A stretch of 64,000 nt of DNA from Anisakis pegreffii. Its lineage: Eukaryota > Nematoda > Chromadorea > Rhabditida > Anisakidae. The stretch lies in NCBI GenBank assembly GCA_035041965.1, contig JAPYMA010001356.1, forward strand, positions 1 to 64,000, given 5' to 3'. This document shows positions 38,732-51,081 of the stretch, one piece after another (position 1 is the first letter of the stretch; each line of letters starts with the position of its first letter). Below the pieces are notes generated by a model. That model did not search any database. It was not told the DNA's origin and saw nothing but the letters and a program-made list of their open reading frames with translations. The position numbers were made by a program, and so were the translations under genes.

Positions 38732-41700
38732 ATGGTCAAGACAAGTGCCGTAAACAGTCCACTCTATGAAATTTCGAGCGTTCCTTTCAGTGTCGTAATG
38801 CCTAACGGATCATCTCCTATGAGCTGTCACAATAAGGATCCAAAAATTGTTCATCGAAAGGAGATCGACATATTTAGGGAGAGGGTTCGGGATCTGTTGA
38901 AAAAGTACCCAGACTATAATACGGATTATACATTGGTACGTTGGCTTCACGGTTATAAGTTCGACTATGGTAAGTGTATCACTTGTTTCTGTGCCAAATC
39001 ATAATCAGGATTTTTTTTCACGCATACCCGTTCCCCGGTAAAATCAACAAAAAGTGCTTACCAAGTTTAAAATATCCACAAGTTTACAATCTGTGCATCC
39101 AATAACAGATCGACTCAACTGATGGACTTGTTCCCAATCTTCAGCTGCACTGTTTGAGGTATACCGTGGAGTTCAGGCTGAGATTTACCGCAAGTTTAGG
39201 ACGACAATTAACCTTGAAGTCGAAAAGTTTCGAATTACAGAGACAATGTGATCTGCGAGAAAATAGTTCACAGTGTTTTCCAAAACTGCAGAAGTTGAAA
39301 AAAAAACAGTCAAAAAATGTATTATTAAAGTAAACTGAAACGGTCTAAAGCGTCCCTTCTTTGGCATGCTGGCTTTCCTACCGTCGGAATTTGGTTCGTG
39401 AGTGCTTTTGGTTCGGCCATTTTTTGCTTAAGAGGTTCGAATCGATGTTGTCACCGCACCAAATTTTTCTCGACTTTTCGTTTGAAATGAACTCGAAGAA
39501 CTCACGTATGCAAGTGCTGAAACAATTTTTCGGTTTCATGTAGGCTGTGTCAAATTTGACGATCCGTTCGAACGATTGAATATTGTAAACTTCAGAAATG
39601 GCAGCGCAAAAAATGGAATGGGCACTGAATACAATGAATGCTGTTGGTGTATTTGACATGGATTTGAACAGTGTCGATGCAGTTCAGAAAGCAGTTCGTA
39701 GTGTCACACCGATTGCTGAGTATTTTCCAGGTTAATGATTGTTGGCCACAAGCAACAACTTAAAGTGTGCATGAAATTGATCGCAACTTAATGAGTGCCA
39801 ATTGATGTGAATATCAAACGAAATGTCATCGACATTGCAGGAGGCGTCATTGGTTACGATAAGAACGGCAACATCATTAACATGCACACGATGGGTCAGA
39901 TCAGAATCAGAAGTTTGGTGGATGCGGAACGTGCGTCAAAGTTCTTTATCGGAGCGATAGTTGATTGCGAGGGTGCTGCCCATCTAATGCGGTCATTCAA
40001 CTTTATCCTTATACGTCCAGTTCATCCTCAGTGTTTTGCCTTATAAATCCAAATTTTTTGTCGTAATTTTATGGTTTCTTTCCATCTTATCAATCACCTC
40101 TTCTCACCAATTCTCATTGAATAAGACCATGAAGTCAGAATAGAAATTGACTGTGAATGATTCGGGTTTCAAAAAAAATACAGAATGCTGGTTTGAAGCG
40201 TTCCTCTCCATTGAAGTGTAGATTTATGAACTTTAAACTTTCATATTCGCACGATAAGAATTACTTCGTGGAGTGTAAATTGCAGAGCCGAAGAAGCGAG
40301 AAGGGGAAAGAAGCTTGGAGGGATACTGATTGTTGATCTGAGCGGTTTCTCATACGATGTCATTCTTCACATTCCTGCCACTAAAATCTACATCAATGGA
40401 CTTTTACTGCTTCAGGCGAGGGAATTTCAATTTAGCGAAACGTTTTTAAATATATTTAGAAAATTTTAAATTTAAAAATGCACATTCAATGTTCACACTT
40501 ATTGCACGATTTAATTCTCCCGGTTCAATTGTGACTACAGTGAATGAATAATCTTGTTTCTATATTACATTTGCATTGAACAGCGACAATATTCAGGTTT
40601 TGTTCCCCGATACAGCCATCAAGTTATACATTGTGAACGCTCCTCTCGTAGTTAACGCACTTCTCAAAATGGTTCTTATGGCTTTGTCTAAAGTGAGAAT
40701 TGAGCTTCGTCAGTTTCGTTGTGGTGACAATAGAACCAAGGAGTTCAAAATATTCCACTGGTTCTCAAGATTTTCGGAACGTTTTACTTGTAATTTTATA
40801 CATGTTTTAATTGGTCGTGAACTTGTTTGTTCCATACTGTAATAACACTTCAGTGTGAAAGAGCAAACTCTCATTTTACAATGGCACTCACCGTTCATGC
40901 TGGAAAATAAATTCATTCATATGATGACACGTTCTGAGCATTTTCTTTCTGCTCGAAACCCATGCAATTTTTCTAGGATACAGTGGAAAAAATCGAGATT
41001 CTGGGTAGTGATTGGAAGGAAATTTTGACAGAACGACATGGAGCAGAAAACTTGCCTGAAAGCTGTGGTGGTCAACTGACTGGTAGTGTGTTGAGGACAG
41101 GCGGTGAAGTACCAGAAACTGTGAAGTTGGTTGATGAATTCTTGTGGTAAACATCCTTAGCTAATAAGCACCGTATCTTTTCACACTGACACCTTTTGTG
41201 AAGAAACAATATTGCTTGGACGAAATTATCTGCTGATTTTTATTCAGTGGGAAGATGATATCTTCGAAATTGATTGAGATAATAAAGAGACACTGCTCTG
41301 CAATTCCAGAGAGAGTATCAGGAAAGTGCATTATGAGAAAGATCAGCTGACTAAAATTCGCGTGAGTGCAGGAGGCGAGAAGCATATTACGTTCAAGGTG
41401 GACAAGCCACTCAGTAAACTGCATTGGTACTTTGTTTGTTCTTCAGGCGATATTGATTTCTCAATTACCTACAAAAATCGTGAAGTGAGTCTTCATTGTT
41501 TTGCATCACTTCTTCAATGGGGCACTTGTGCACACTTACCTTAATTGATGATTAAAATGCTTAATTGAATGAGTGCTTTCTTCCAAGTGCTAAGTGATTT
41601 GGTGCCTCAAAAATTATATCTGGCACAGTAATATAAGAGAGGTGAGCCCTATAAGAGCAGTGTGATGTTTTCGTTACGTCTAAATCTTGCCCTGAATATC

Positions 41701-42196
41701 AATGTGTTATGGAAGATGTGATCGTTGCTTGTGCAGATGCATGTATGTTCAGAGTCGAAATAAATAAAGCAACGAACAGCGACATTCTCGATCACTTTTT
41801 CTGAAGATCACATTGATTAAGGCGTTCTTTCCAAAATTTTTGTTCAGTGCTGATCCTTTTTCTATTAGTTGTCTAATGAACCTTAATTTGCATAGTTCAT
41901 TCAAGCGCCATTCGAATATTGTTTTTCACAAGTTTCCAGCTATTATACTTAATTTCGCTCATCGACTCACCTAACAGTGACGAAATTATTTTCAGGTGTG
42001 GCCATGCTTCAGGATTTCAACCGAATTTGTACCTGAATTCGGTGAGATAAGTTGTGACGAAGCTGGGGAGTATGAGGTTCGATTCAGTAATGAGCATGCA
42101 ATGTTGTGGAGTAAAGAAATCCACTATCGCATCCAAATTGAGCCTTTAGAAAAGTTGGGTATCGAGGTCACCAAGTTATCTGTTAAGCTGAATTAA
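38732..42196 (+). CDS. SEC14-like protein with CRAL-TRIO and GOLD domains
   Basis: Eight exons join in phase to about 427 codons: 38732-38969, 39596-39730, 39841-39991, 40286-40415, 40597-40692, 40977-41146, 41322-41484, 41996-42196. An N-terminal CRAL-TRIO-N helical region ends with LVRWLHGYKFDY. The lipid-binding CRAL-TRIO domain spans about 115-285, with GGVIGYDKNGN, GGILIVDLSGF, VLFPDTAIKLYIVNAP and the closing LPESCGGQL. A GOLD beta-sandwich fills about 305-420 (HYEKDQ to FSNEHAMLWSKEI). The order and length match SEC14L-type proteins and nematode CRAL-TRIO/GOLD proteins, which bind hydrophobic ligands or phosphoinositides in the cytosol and at membranes. Intron 4 appears to use a GC donor (CAG|GCGAGG). 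All seven acceptors are CAG or TAG, unlike the first two genes. Confidence 0.92.
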
Positions 42197-44890
42197 TGTT
42201 TCATGTACTGCCAACATATTAAGAGTTGGATAGCTGAAAAAGTAGGAAACGCTCTTCGGATTGTTCTCAGCATTAAATTAACTAAACATTTTGAATCCTA
42301 TCATTTATACATCCGCTCCATAGATGCAAAGTTGTCAGTCGCTTTGAGAAATTGAAGCGATTGAATACGCAAAAAGTTTTTCCTTCAAAGCGAAATCTCC
42401 TGATTTGTATTATTTTGATAACAAAGCGGAGAGAACATTCAAAATCGGGAGAGAAAAATCGTATTTATTTCCTTTCCATAATGAACTGATGTGATGATAA
42501 CCGACGAGAGGTCGATCGGGAAAATCCGACGAATATCGGTCAGAATTCCGAGATTTGGAATCCGACTGAAAAATTTCGAAATTCCGTCAGAATTCCGGAA
42601 TAACGAAAGGTCAAATCGTCCGAATTCCGATCGAGCTGAAATTTCTTCCGGATTCTGATCGAAACAAACTCTCGTTAGCTTATCATCACTAAAGAACGAA
42701 TTACTCATCAGCGTTCAAGGGATGCACCACCGCAGAACCATGCGTGTCCAATTATTTCTCCTGACCACATTTCGCCTACCGACACCTGGCTTAATGAGAT
42801 TTCGCCTAAGCAACACTTCACCTATTGCACATTCGTTCTAAGCATTCAGAAGTTGTCCGAATCCGTTGACACTGCTTTTACATGTTGTCCGGGCTGTTTA
42901 TTTAGCGAAGGTACGATATTGTTACACATTTGCGAATGCTGATCATTATTGCAAATTTTAACACCTCATCGTCGTTCATCACTTCTTTTAATATGACCTT
43001 TACTTAGTGTGATTAGCCTGGTCATCGTGACTTTTGTTGAGAAACGTGTTATATTCTTGAATTTGTACCATTCATATCGGGTCTCTTGCTTCTGCGCTGA
43101 ATTTTGTTTAATCAATATATGTGCTGCCGAATTTTTCAAATCTTTTAACATGAAATTTGAAAAAATATTCATTCAAATATGATTATGTATATATTAGCGT
43201 ATTTCAATAAACATCTGGTGGACGGTTCTATGATATTTTGTTATCCACGCACACAGCAATTCAGGGAAATAACACTTTCGGAATTTTAAATGCATCGAAT
43301 TGGAAGAGTCTCATGCTATCCTGTTGGGAAACTGTTGCGCGAGTGATGATCCGAAGCGGCCGGAGGGCTGTATTCATGTGAAAAGCAAATCCTCTGAAGA
43401 GCAAGGAGTTTGCGAGGTGAACGCACTCCAACTGTGAGCAGAAGTATTATTTTAAGTGGCTCCTATCAAGCCAAGTAGTTCAGTTCCTCACGGCAAACCC
43501 ATGATCTCTTAACACCACTGGCAACAGGCGGCTGTACCTTTGGGAAGAATTTGTACATATGTCATTGGAAAATAATGTCCTAAGGTATATCCAATTTTCT
43601 GCCTTTTCCTCATACAACTTATCAAACATCTAAATACAGCTCTCACAGTGCATTTTCTTATTGCATTTCGACCCTCAAGAGACTGGAGTTCTGACGAATG
43701 TCACGGGCAGAATAAGCAGCTACGTTCGAGAGTTCCGTTACTCCCGAACCTCATGATCAATTGTAGAGTGTATCTGATGGAATGAGAATTTGACTTTAAT
43801 TGTTGAGTTAAACGAATGAGAAATTAGCAAAAGCGAACAATTTTGGTGATAAAAGCTATGAGAGCGATTGTTTCGTCTAGAAACCAATGCTTTGCAAGAT
43901 TATTTGTATGTCTGCAAACAACCAATCGACATATCAGTTTCAATTAGGTGTAATCAACTCCAAACTGTGATATTCCGCAACTTGATACGATGCAAATTAT
44001 GATATAGGAAAATATGCAATCATTACAAAACGAATATCATATTACAACATCCTTTGAGAAGGTTGATTGAAATGAAATCTTTTCGCGATGGCAACAAGCT
44101 GATGATGAATGACCATGCCGGACCTCATCAAAACCTGATTAAAAAATCTTAGACGTATAGCAGTTGAGTGATTATGCTTTCATAAACCAAAAATAACTTA
44201 CAATTAGCTTCGTTTACACGTGTCTTCCACATTTGTATGGTATGTTTTGGGATATTCGAAAATCTTTGATATTTTTGGGTAGTCATTGCTTTCCATAGTC
44301 CATTCAGGAATCTACTCCAAAATCGTCTTATTGCGATGTGAGATAATGTTTCAGGAACGCAGTATGAAGATAATTTCACTGGCCATTCGAAATCTTGACA
44401 AGATTCAAGTAGGACACATATAATTTCGAATTTGAGACTGAGTAAAATATCGCAATATTGTACGCAGTGAGCAGAGAAAATTTTTGCTTGCGATTTAAGG
44501 GAATAAAAAAATGGGGTGAAATGAGCGGAAAACGATTAGAGTGCAGTGACATAATGGATTAATTCCGAACGCTTCATGTGTTCGGAGTTCTGTTCAATTC
44601 ATTCTTACAGTAGGTGGATAATCAATTCCATTAAACGCATTCTTAGTCGTCCTAAAATGTTTACGTGTTCAGCCACGAATCTAATTCCAGTCGCTTGATG
44701 CGATAAACCTGCCGATGATTAGAAACGTGCACAAATGTGGTTTTGTTCTGCCTTTTTACCGAGAACCGAAAGTACAGTAATACAAAGGACAGCTTTGTTA
44801 TGGCTGCAAATTAGAAACCGAGCGCTTCATTTGGGTGTCGGAAATAGTGATGTTTCTATCGCATTCAAACTGTTCCAGACAGTTGCAAAA
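42197..44890. other. Intergenic region
   Basis: No gene is established. A GC-richer open segment about 43275-43434 (plus) encodes a Cys-containing stretch (LLGNCCASDDPKRPEGC) ending at a possible donor, and might be an isolated or decayed exon. An ATTCCGA-rich low-complexity patch near 42.5-42.7 kb is listed separately. Confidence 0.5.
42490..42670. repeat. ATTCCGA/TCGGAAT-rich patch
   Basis: Irregular reiteration of AATTCCG, TCCGAC and CGATCG-type words on both strands, for example CAGAATTCCGAGATTTGG and GAATTCCGATCGAGC. A similar but shorter patch lies at 7200-7320. It is probably a diverged repeat; the open frame across it is not considered a gene. Confidence 0.5.
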
Positions 44891-44945
44891 AAGTACGCGG
44901 AGAACAGAACAGAACAGAACAATTGAAGGGCGGAACGGAATAGAA
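44885..44945. repeat. AGAAC-repeat arm, left member of an inverted pair
   Basis: CAGAACAGAACAATTGAAGG followed by GCGGAACGGAATAGAA matches, in inverse complement, the sequence near 47866-47912. Both contain short AGAAC/TTCTG reiterations. See the right member for the pairing. Confidence 0.5.
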
Positions 44946-44984
44946 GTGAATATTTTGCCGGGAGTGTGGGCATAAGCGCTGCTA

Positions 44985-45269
44985 GTCGGGGAGTAGCCGA
45001 ACGGTGATTGGGCTGAACACTGAGCGAATAAGCCAAAAACCGTTCAGCAGCAGCTCAATAGTTTCTTCTGCGCGCCTAACCAGTCAACGAGCAACATCTT
45101 TATCTGAAAATGCTGCATCATTGTGGCCAAATTCTCCGCATGAATCGATGAATTGCAAATCTTCAACTGTATCAGTATTGATATTCAAGAGTTGCCTCAA
45201 TTTCTCATTGAACGGATGGATGTGTTTAACGAATTTGAATAAATTGGAGAATGTGTGATGGAAATGGGA
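44985..45269 (-). pseudogene. Possible coding fragment with one in-frame TGA
   Basis: The minus strand is open for 61 codons (with FNEKLRQLLNINTDT and DSCGEFGHNDAAFSDKD), meets TGA at 45084-45086, then stays open for 33 more codons (LVRRAEETIELLLNGFW). The peptide composition (charged and amphipathic) is more gene-like than that of neighbouring frames. It could be a decayed exon or a chance frame. It is not recognised as any family. Confidence 0.2.
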
Positions 45270-45428
45270 TCATCGGCTAGATGATGAGTGATATGTTGAG
45301 AGATGAAATTAGGGTTGATTTGTTATGTGATGAAGAAAGAATGTTTCTGAGGTGAACAGTGAATTGAATGAAGCAGTAAGCGAGCAACGGTCCAGTTCAT
45401 TCGTGTTGACAAGTGTGATGTTGTTGTA

Positions 45429-45635
45429 ATGAGCCAGGCCAGTGTAGATATGGATGGGTGTGCGTATCTGCTGCAGTTGCTGCTGAATGAACAAGAGGCG
45501 TTGCACCCGGAGGCGAGTTGTTGCCATCACCGCTGTCTGTTCGCTGATAACCATATCACAATAGCAGTACAAATCGAATCAAATCGCGAGTTCAATGCAA
45601 TAATCACTCTCTCTCACTCCATCGACTACAACTAA
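45429..45635 (+). CDS. Uncharacterised open frame, possible first exon
   Basis: A 68-codon frame starts MSQASVDMDGCAYLLQL and includes LLLNEQEALHPEASCC. The local base composition is richer in GC than the surroundings, which is unusual for intergenic DNA here. No domain or family is recognised. GTTGTT after GAGGCGA could be a donor, in which case only the first 35 or so residues are coding. On the other strand the same DNA gives a Gln-rich frame. Confidence 0.25.
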   Translation: MSQASVDMDGCAYLLQLLLNEQEALHPEASCCHHRCLFADNHITIAVQIESNREFNAIITLSHSIDYN

Positions 45636-45639
45636 GTAC

Positions 45640-47860
45640 ATTGCAATATGCTCTGTTTCAACTACTCAACTGCTGCAAATTAATCCATTTCTTCATCCAT
45701 TCTACAACAAAATCCACTAGACGACGATCCACCATTCCACTCACATTTCATGTCATTCTCAAACTACTTATTGCATCCTTTCTTGCTGTTCACTTGTTCC
45801 ATTTGTTGCTCTTCTGCATTCATTCACTTGTTCGATTCACCTTGGTCATTTTATCCTTTTCATTTTTCTTCACATTCCTTCATTTACCCAAATACCCATT
45901 GACTTTTCGGGTTCTCGTTCGATCACAGCCAACTGATAGTTCTGAGTTCTTTGAAGATCAACGGTTATTTTGATAGCCAATATGATGTATAAAGCTTCAA
46001 ATTCAGTGTTACCGTCAGATCCACTGAAATTGTTCTCTTTTGGGACTGTTTCTTGCTTTTGTATTTGTCGGTGCATACACGCCATTTTGTGCATTGTCCT
46101 TCAGCGCTCTATCTATTCATGTTGAAAGAGCTTACGACAATTTTTGGAAGTGCAATTGGATCTCATTTTGAGCTGTATTAATCCTGCAATCGTTTGATGA
46201 TGTTCATTATTAGATGTGCGTCTTGCTCGAATGTTCACCTTGAAATGCCGCTTTCCTGACAGATCATTTCTGTTATTGGAGAACGTGATGAAAACCAAAT
46301 TACTAATATGTAAAGATGACAAAAAGAAAATTGAGTTCAAACGGTTACCGTGTTTTGCGTGAAATGTGGTCAGTACAAATTTGAAAAATGTTGAATGAGT
46401 AGATTAGGAATAAGGTATCACATTACAACCCATCATTTAACATTCGCAGTGTTATCGCGTGACGAAATATCTTTTTAATAGCTTTTTTAACGATTCACTG
46501 ACAATGAGATTCTTCAATGATGTTTCATACCGAAACGAAGCTTGCCATTATATCAGACGATTAAAGATTTTAGTCTGTATTTTGACGGTGTATATTCGAC
46601 CAAGTTATTCATCGTTCGCAATCGACTGCGTACTACTCACCGAAATAACATCGGTTTATGTTGATTTAAGCTATTAGCTTTCACGAAACAATCCTATTGT
46701 TTCAATGAACTGAAAAACAATGAGTCCTCGTATTCATAATTTTGAACAACAGGCGCACTGCACTGTCGGTTTGGTGTTTCTCTGAAAAAGCTCATTTTGT
46801 TTGAAACCGTATCGATTGAAAGTGGTATGCTGTAATCCTGAGATTTCTTATCATATACTCGGATCCATTCTTCGTATTGCTATCGATTTATTTGAGATCA
46901 CTAAAAAATCATTAAAGCTCGTTGAGGTGTTCGGCTTAGGTTTTCCAAACCAAAATCAGCATACTAAACGATTTTTTGCTCGGGATGAAGGTGATTTTTG
47001 GATCTTGAAAGTTCAGCTAATGGAATGCTTCTGAAAGAATAAGTATGTTACGAATCAGTTTGTTTAGTCACAACACGTCTTCAGAAATGCTCAATTTTCA
47101 GCAGATATCTTTAAAAAGTTTCAATCATGCGTGAATTTTATTTGAGCGTACTTTTGCATTCGACAAATTGCTTCCTGTTCAAATGCCATTCTGTGCTATG
47201 CTTGATGTTATTGGTCTGGTTCATTTCTTTTGCGCATCAGTATCGTTGATTAGCAATTGAATTCTAAGCGAAAATATGCAGAATTGAAGCGTGCTGTATG
47301 AGTAATCCAATTTATTAGCTGATCGTCATGCGGTTCTAGTCATCGATTCATCACACTGCTTGCTACTGACACTTTAATTCTTTTTTAAGGTTTATTTTTC
47401 ATTTGAAGTTTTTATACGAGCAATATTCATCATGTACTTAGTGAATAGAAAAATTTTTTGGTTTAGAAGACTGCATTCACAATGATTTCATATTGATATC
47501 ACTTAATGAAGAAAGTTGTGATCATTTCGGTTGGCACGAAGATGAGGAGTGAAAAGGCAGTTGTGAATTCTGAGGTTATTCGTTGAAGTTCATCATTGAT
47601 AAGAAGAAAACTTTTCCGATGTTTTTATTGTCTTTTCGAAGCAACTGCCTCATGATGATTACTGAAGATGGAAAAACTCTCGTTCGAAGTGTGCAATTAG
47701 CTCCTCAATAGATTCATAAAATCGAATTATCAAGGAGCGTCGCATCGAACAATCACGAACGTTCAGTTTCACAATGACAACGGGGATGGGGAACGTTCAA
47801 GATAAAATAAACGAACTTTCGAAAATTGTGATTTCTTTGTTCTTTAGTTTTAGCGGACTA
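45640..47860. other. Non-coding stretch
   Basis: No supported gene. A 110-codon hydrophobic plus-strand frame (45641-45973) consists largely of Phe/Leu/His from pyrimidine-rich DNA and is not called. The rest is ordinary AT-rich sequence. Confidence 0.45.
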
Positions 47861-48110
47861 TTCTGTTCTGCCTTTTCAAATGTTCCGTTCTGCTCTATCC
47901 TGTACTGTCATTTTTTCAAGTTGTTCGATTACGTTCCATTCTTGTAATTCAGAATTTTTAAGCTATTCTGTTTCGCTCTACCCTTTAAACAATTTCGTTC
48001 TACCTGTCCTAAATTCAGTGATTTTTGCACTGTCCTGACCTTTCCTTTTTTCCCCATATTTTGAAGCTTCCAGTAGAATTCTGTTCTGCTTTAGCAGAGT
48101 AGATATTCAC
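47860..48110. repeat. TTCTG-rich arm, right member of an inverted pair
   Basis: TATTCTGTTCTGCCTTTTC followed by AAATGTTCCGTTCTG is the approximate inverse complement of 44890-44930. The remainder carries further TTCTGTTCTG, TATTCTGTTTCG and TTCGTTCTACC variants, so it looks like a degenerate pyrimidine-rich repeat. The two members are about 3 kb apart. Confidence 0.5.
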
Positions 48111-48489
48111 AACTACTCATTAAAGATCATTTCGAATGGAATCCATTTTACTGCCTAACAAAACTTTCTGAGTAGGTTCATGCGTCAGTAAAAATCCAGA
48201 ACCACCCAGAATAGTGATATTCGAGTTGGTTATTATCGCACGGGGGATGATGAATGACTTCTGTCGATGGACATTTCAAAGGATGTGTGTTTGCGAAGAG
48301 TTGTGAACGATCAAAGGAAATGCTTATAGAACACCACACGAGCAACTTCAAAAAATGATTTAGAGGGTTTAGGCAGTAGAAAGGCGCTATAAAGATGTTT
48401 TATTGAGGATGTTTCATCCACAAAATATTCAGTATACTTGCTCAATATAAACTTCCTATAAATTAAGAAAGTTTATATTAAGGAAGTTT

Positions 48490-48825
48490 CCTCTGAGAGG
48501 AAATATGTTATATTGGAAGCTTTCAATGTCGACGCAGCTTATTGCAATAGCATCTATAAGCAATGCTAGAATACCGTTTGGTATTCCAAGTATTGAAATG
48601 ATAAAAAAACTCAGAAATATGTTATATTGCAAGCTTCGGCAGTTCCATCGTCTAAGTTATAATCCAAGCGAACTTCTCAATGTCGCACCAACGTTCTGCA
48701 TCGTCCTTCCTTTCAATCGGAAATGTCGACGTAACCTATCGTAGTAGCATCTATAAGCAATGCTAAAATACCGTTTGGTGTTCCAAGTATTGAAATGATA
48801 AAAAAACTCAGAAGTAGCTACGCCC
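48490..48825. repeat. Local duplication, about 200-bp offset
   Basis: The sequence from TAGCATCTATAAGCAATGCT through CAAGTATTGAAATGATAAAA occurs near 48548-48611 and again near 48746-48808 with a few substitutions. Upstream, AATATGTTATATTG followed by AAGCTT also occurs twice (about 48503 and 48617). It is an imperfect nested duplication, non-coding as far as can be seen. Confidence 0.75.
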
Positions 48826-49752
48826 AGTTCCGGTTGGAATATGTACGGTTGATTAGAATCTACGAATAACCATTAATCTGGAAAATCTCAGACGATTTGG
48901 CGTCAACGGAATATGAAGGTAGAGGCACACTCCAAATGGAAAATCGAAAATGCAATGAAAGCGAGCATTCATTCAAGTGTGAATTTGTATCCATCACTGA
49001 GATTCAATCTGCCAAGATTTTGGATTGCTCAGGAGTGGTATTACGCACTTCATTTGTTAATCACGAGAGTCATACACTGGTTATGAGTAGCATATGATAA
49101 TTACACAAAGGTACAACGTGTGATACCTATTATTTTTGCTTGCTTGGTCAAAACACGCAAAAATTGAGGATAGAGGATCATCGTGGAAGCTCAAGATGAA
49201 GCACGATCTTCGAGTGTTGAAGTCTTGAATTCGGGTCTTGAATTCTTCGAGATTATTGCACTTACCATAGTGGCTGAATAAACGATTGATTTGCCCCTAA
49301 TGGAAATGATCAAAAAATCTCGCAGAAATAATTGCGCTGAATACTGCGTGAAATTTATCCATCAATTCTTGTTCATTCTGCTACTCTTAATCGTTTTCCT
49401 CCAGTGTTGAAACTTATATTCGTTTCTATTCATTCCGAAATGTTAGCGCCGTAGAAAAAAATTGAAGAGATGACTCATTTCAACTGTAAATACACGACCA
49501 TCGATGAGAATACGTCTTTCATAGCAATTTTTTTGGAACTTGTTCGTGCATTTTTGTGTCCTGCAACATTATCTGATTGCAAAGTTTTAGGGACTTTAAC
49601 TAATTGTGTAAGTTGATGGAATAAAGCTAGGGATTTTGAAACTTCAGAATTATTTGTGAGTGAACCACGAATTGAGATGTGGCAATAACCACAGTGACTT
49701 ACGGCGATGGATTACATTCACTGGTACCAGTGCTGGGAATATAATAAACAAT

Positions 49753-49838
49753 TAGGTGGTTCCCTGGTAAGAGCTTCGGCCTAAAGCTGAGCCCAAATTC
49801 GCCGTACGTCATTCTGATTATCGCCAGTTCAAAGAGTT
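49753..49838. repeat. Dispersed repeat, copy 2
   Basis: Diverged copy of the repeat at 23.3 kb, in the same orientation. It shares GGTGGTT, a GAGC-rich middle, GTCAT and the closing GATTATCGCCAGTTC. Confidence 0.5.
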
Positions 49839-50452
49839 AAATCATAATGAGAGTATTTTTGAGATTTACGAATAACTGTTTGGAGTGGTTGTAAGACTGC
49901 TGAAACGCATTAACAAGGATAATAAATTGGTGAAGCATCCATTCGAATAGCTCATTATTGTGGTTTATTCAAACATTAACAATCTATTGTGCTGATTTAT
50001 TGACGTGATTCGGCGATAACCATTCATACAAGAATATTTATATGCAGCTTAATGCGAACAGAGCACAAACAAGATTGGTTATGGGTGTTGGCTGAGTACT
50101 AGATTAGAATCAAATGGTTCAATTGTGAATGAAATAAATTATAAGATAGAGTAGTGACTTGATTTTTTGATTCAAGCAGCGATAAGAATCCATTTGATTC
50201 TCCAGCAAATTTGTTGTTTCGAAATGATTGCTGAAATGTACTTGAGTACGGATATATGAGGAAATTTCAATTTGTCTCATCGCTACGCTGTGAATGCCGG
50301 GATTTGAATGTATCTTGGTTTGAACGCTGAAAATCCGGTAGTTTGAAATGTTCAATGAAAACTGAATGAGTTATTGTTAACAGCAATAAAAACGTGCAGA
50401 GGAATGTGTGGACTGATTTATAGTTATGCAAAGGAATTTCTCGAAAAAAAGA

Positions 50453-50457
<5 letters not shown>

Positions 50458-50517
<60 letters not shown>
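50458..50517. repeat. AT dinucleotide microsatellite
   Basis: Pure (AT)n of about 29 units. Confidence 0.95.
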
Positions 50518-50519
<2 letters not shown>

Positions 50520-50814
50520 TTGAAGAAGTATACAGATTGGGTGAAGGTATTCTCACAAGAAAAGTAGAGTTGAATTAATTAGTCTGTGTGTCATTCACGA
50601 ATAAAGCGTCATTATTAGCAAAACACTTAGTTGAACTGCTTGCTGGATGTTTACGAAAGAGTGAAAAAATAAAAGGTTTCGCAAAAAATCTGATGATTGA
50701 ACGAAATAAATGAGAACAGCAAATGAATGTTGCTCAAATGTCCATCAAATTAATTACAAACGTTCACACAGTTCAGCGCTGGTATAATAAGCATAAAATT
50801 AATGAGTGCATATT

Positions 50815-51081
50815 TCATTCGAACATTATTTGTGCGTAATCGGTAAGGAAGAAGGTCTGTTTTGTACGTTGCATTGTGGTAATTGTTCGGCTTTCTGCTA
50901 CACCTTCTTCACAAAATATTGGTGGGGAGTCTGTGGCTGAGATTTCGATTATTTCTTCAGGTTCAGGAACTGACTCATATTTGGTTGATGAATAACTGTG
51001 ATCCTCACTCCTGAACAATTCATTCATCAGCATGCGTTCATCAAATGCCAATTTAAACTCATCAAATAGTTCCTTTTGCAT
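50815..51081 (-). CDS. Hypothetical acidic protein or terminal exon
   Basis: An 88-codon frame encodes a Glu/Ser-rich peptide (ELFDEFKLAFDERMLMNEL, then VPEPEEIIEI) with an amphipathic, possibly helical N-terminal part. An upstream in-frame TGA is separated from it by AAG sequences that could act as acceptors, so it could be a last exon. No homologous family is recognised and no partner exon was found. Confidence 0.3.
   Translation of the reverse strand: MQKELFDEFKLAFDERMLMNELFRSEDHSYSSTKYESVPEPEEIIEISATDSPPIFCEEGVAESRTITTMQRTKQTFFLTDYAQIMFE

Noticed and set aside
39972..39973. Earlier donor in exon 3 of the SEC14-like gene (after VDCEG)
   Set aside because: Using the donor at 39992 instead keeps phase with the next exon and gives a continuous CRAL-TRIO segment before GGILIVDLSGF.
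43275..43437. Cys-containing open segment
   Set aside because: Too short, no matching acceptor or neighbouring exon found; mentioned only in the intergenic note.
45641..45973. 110-codon hydrophobic frame resembling a membrane protein
   Set aside because: Its hydrophobicity follows from pyrimidine-rich DNA; there is no start context, splice partner or family motif.
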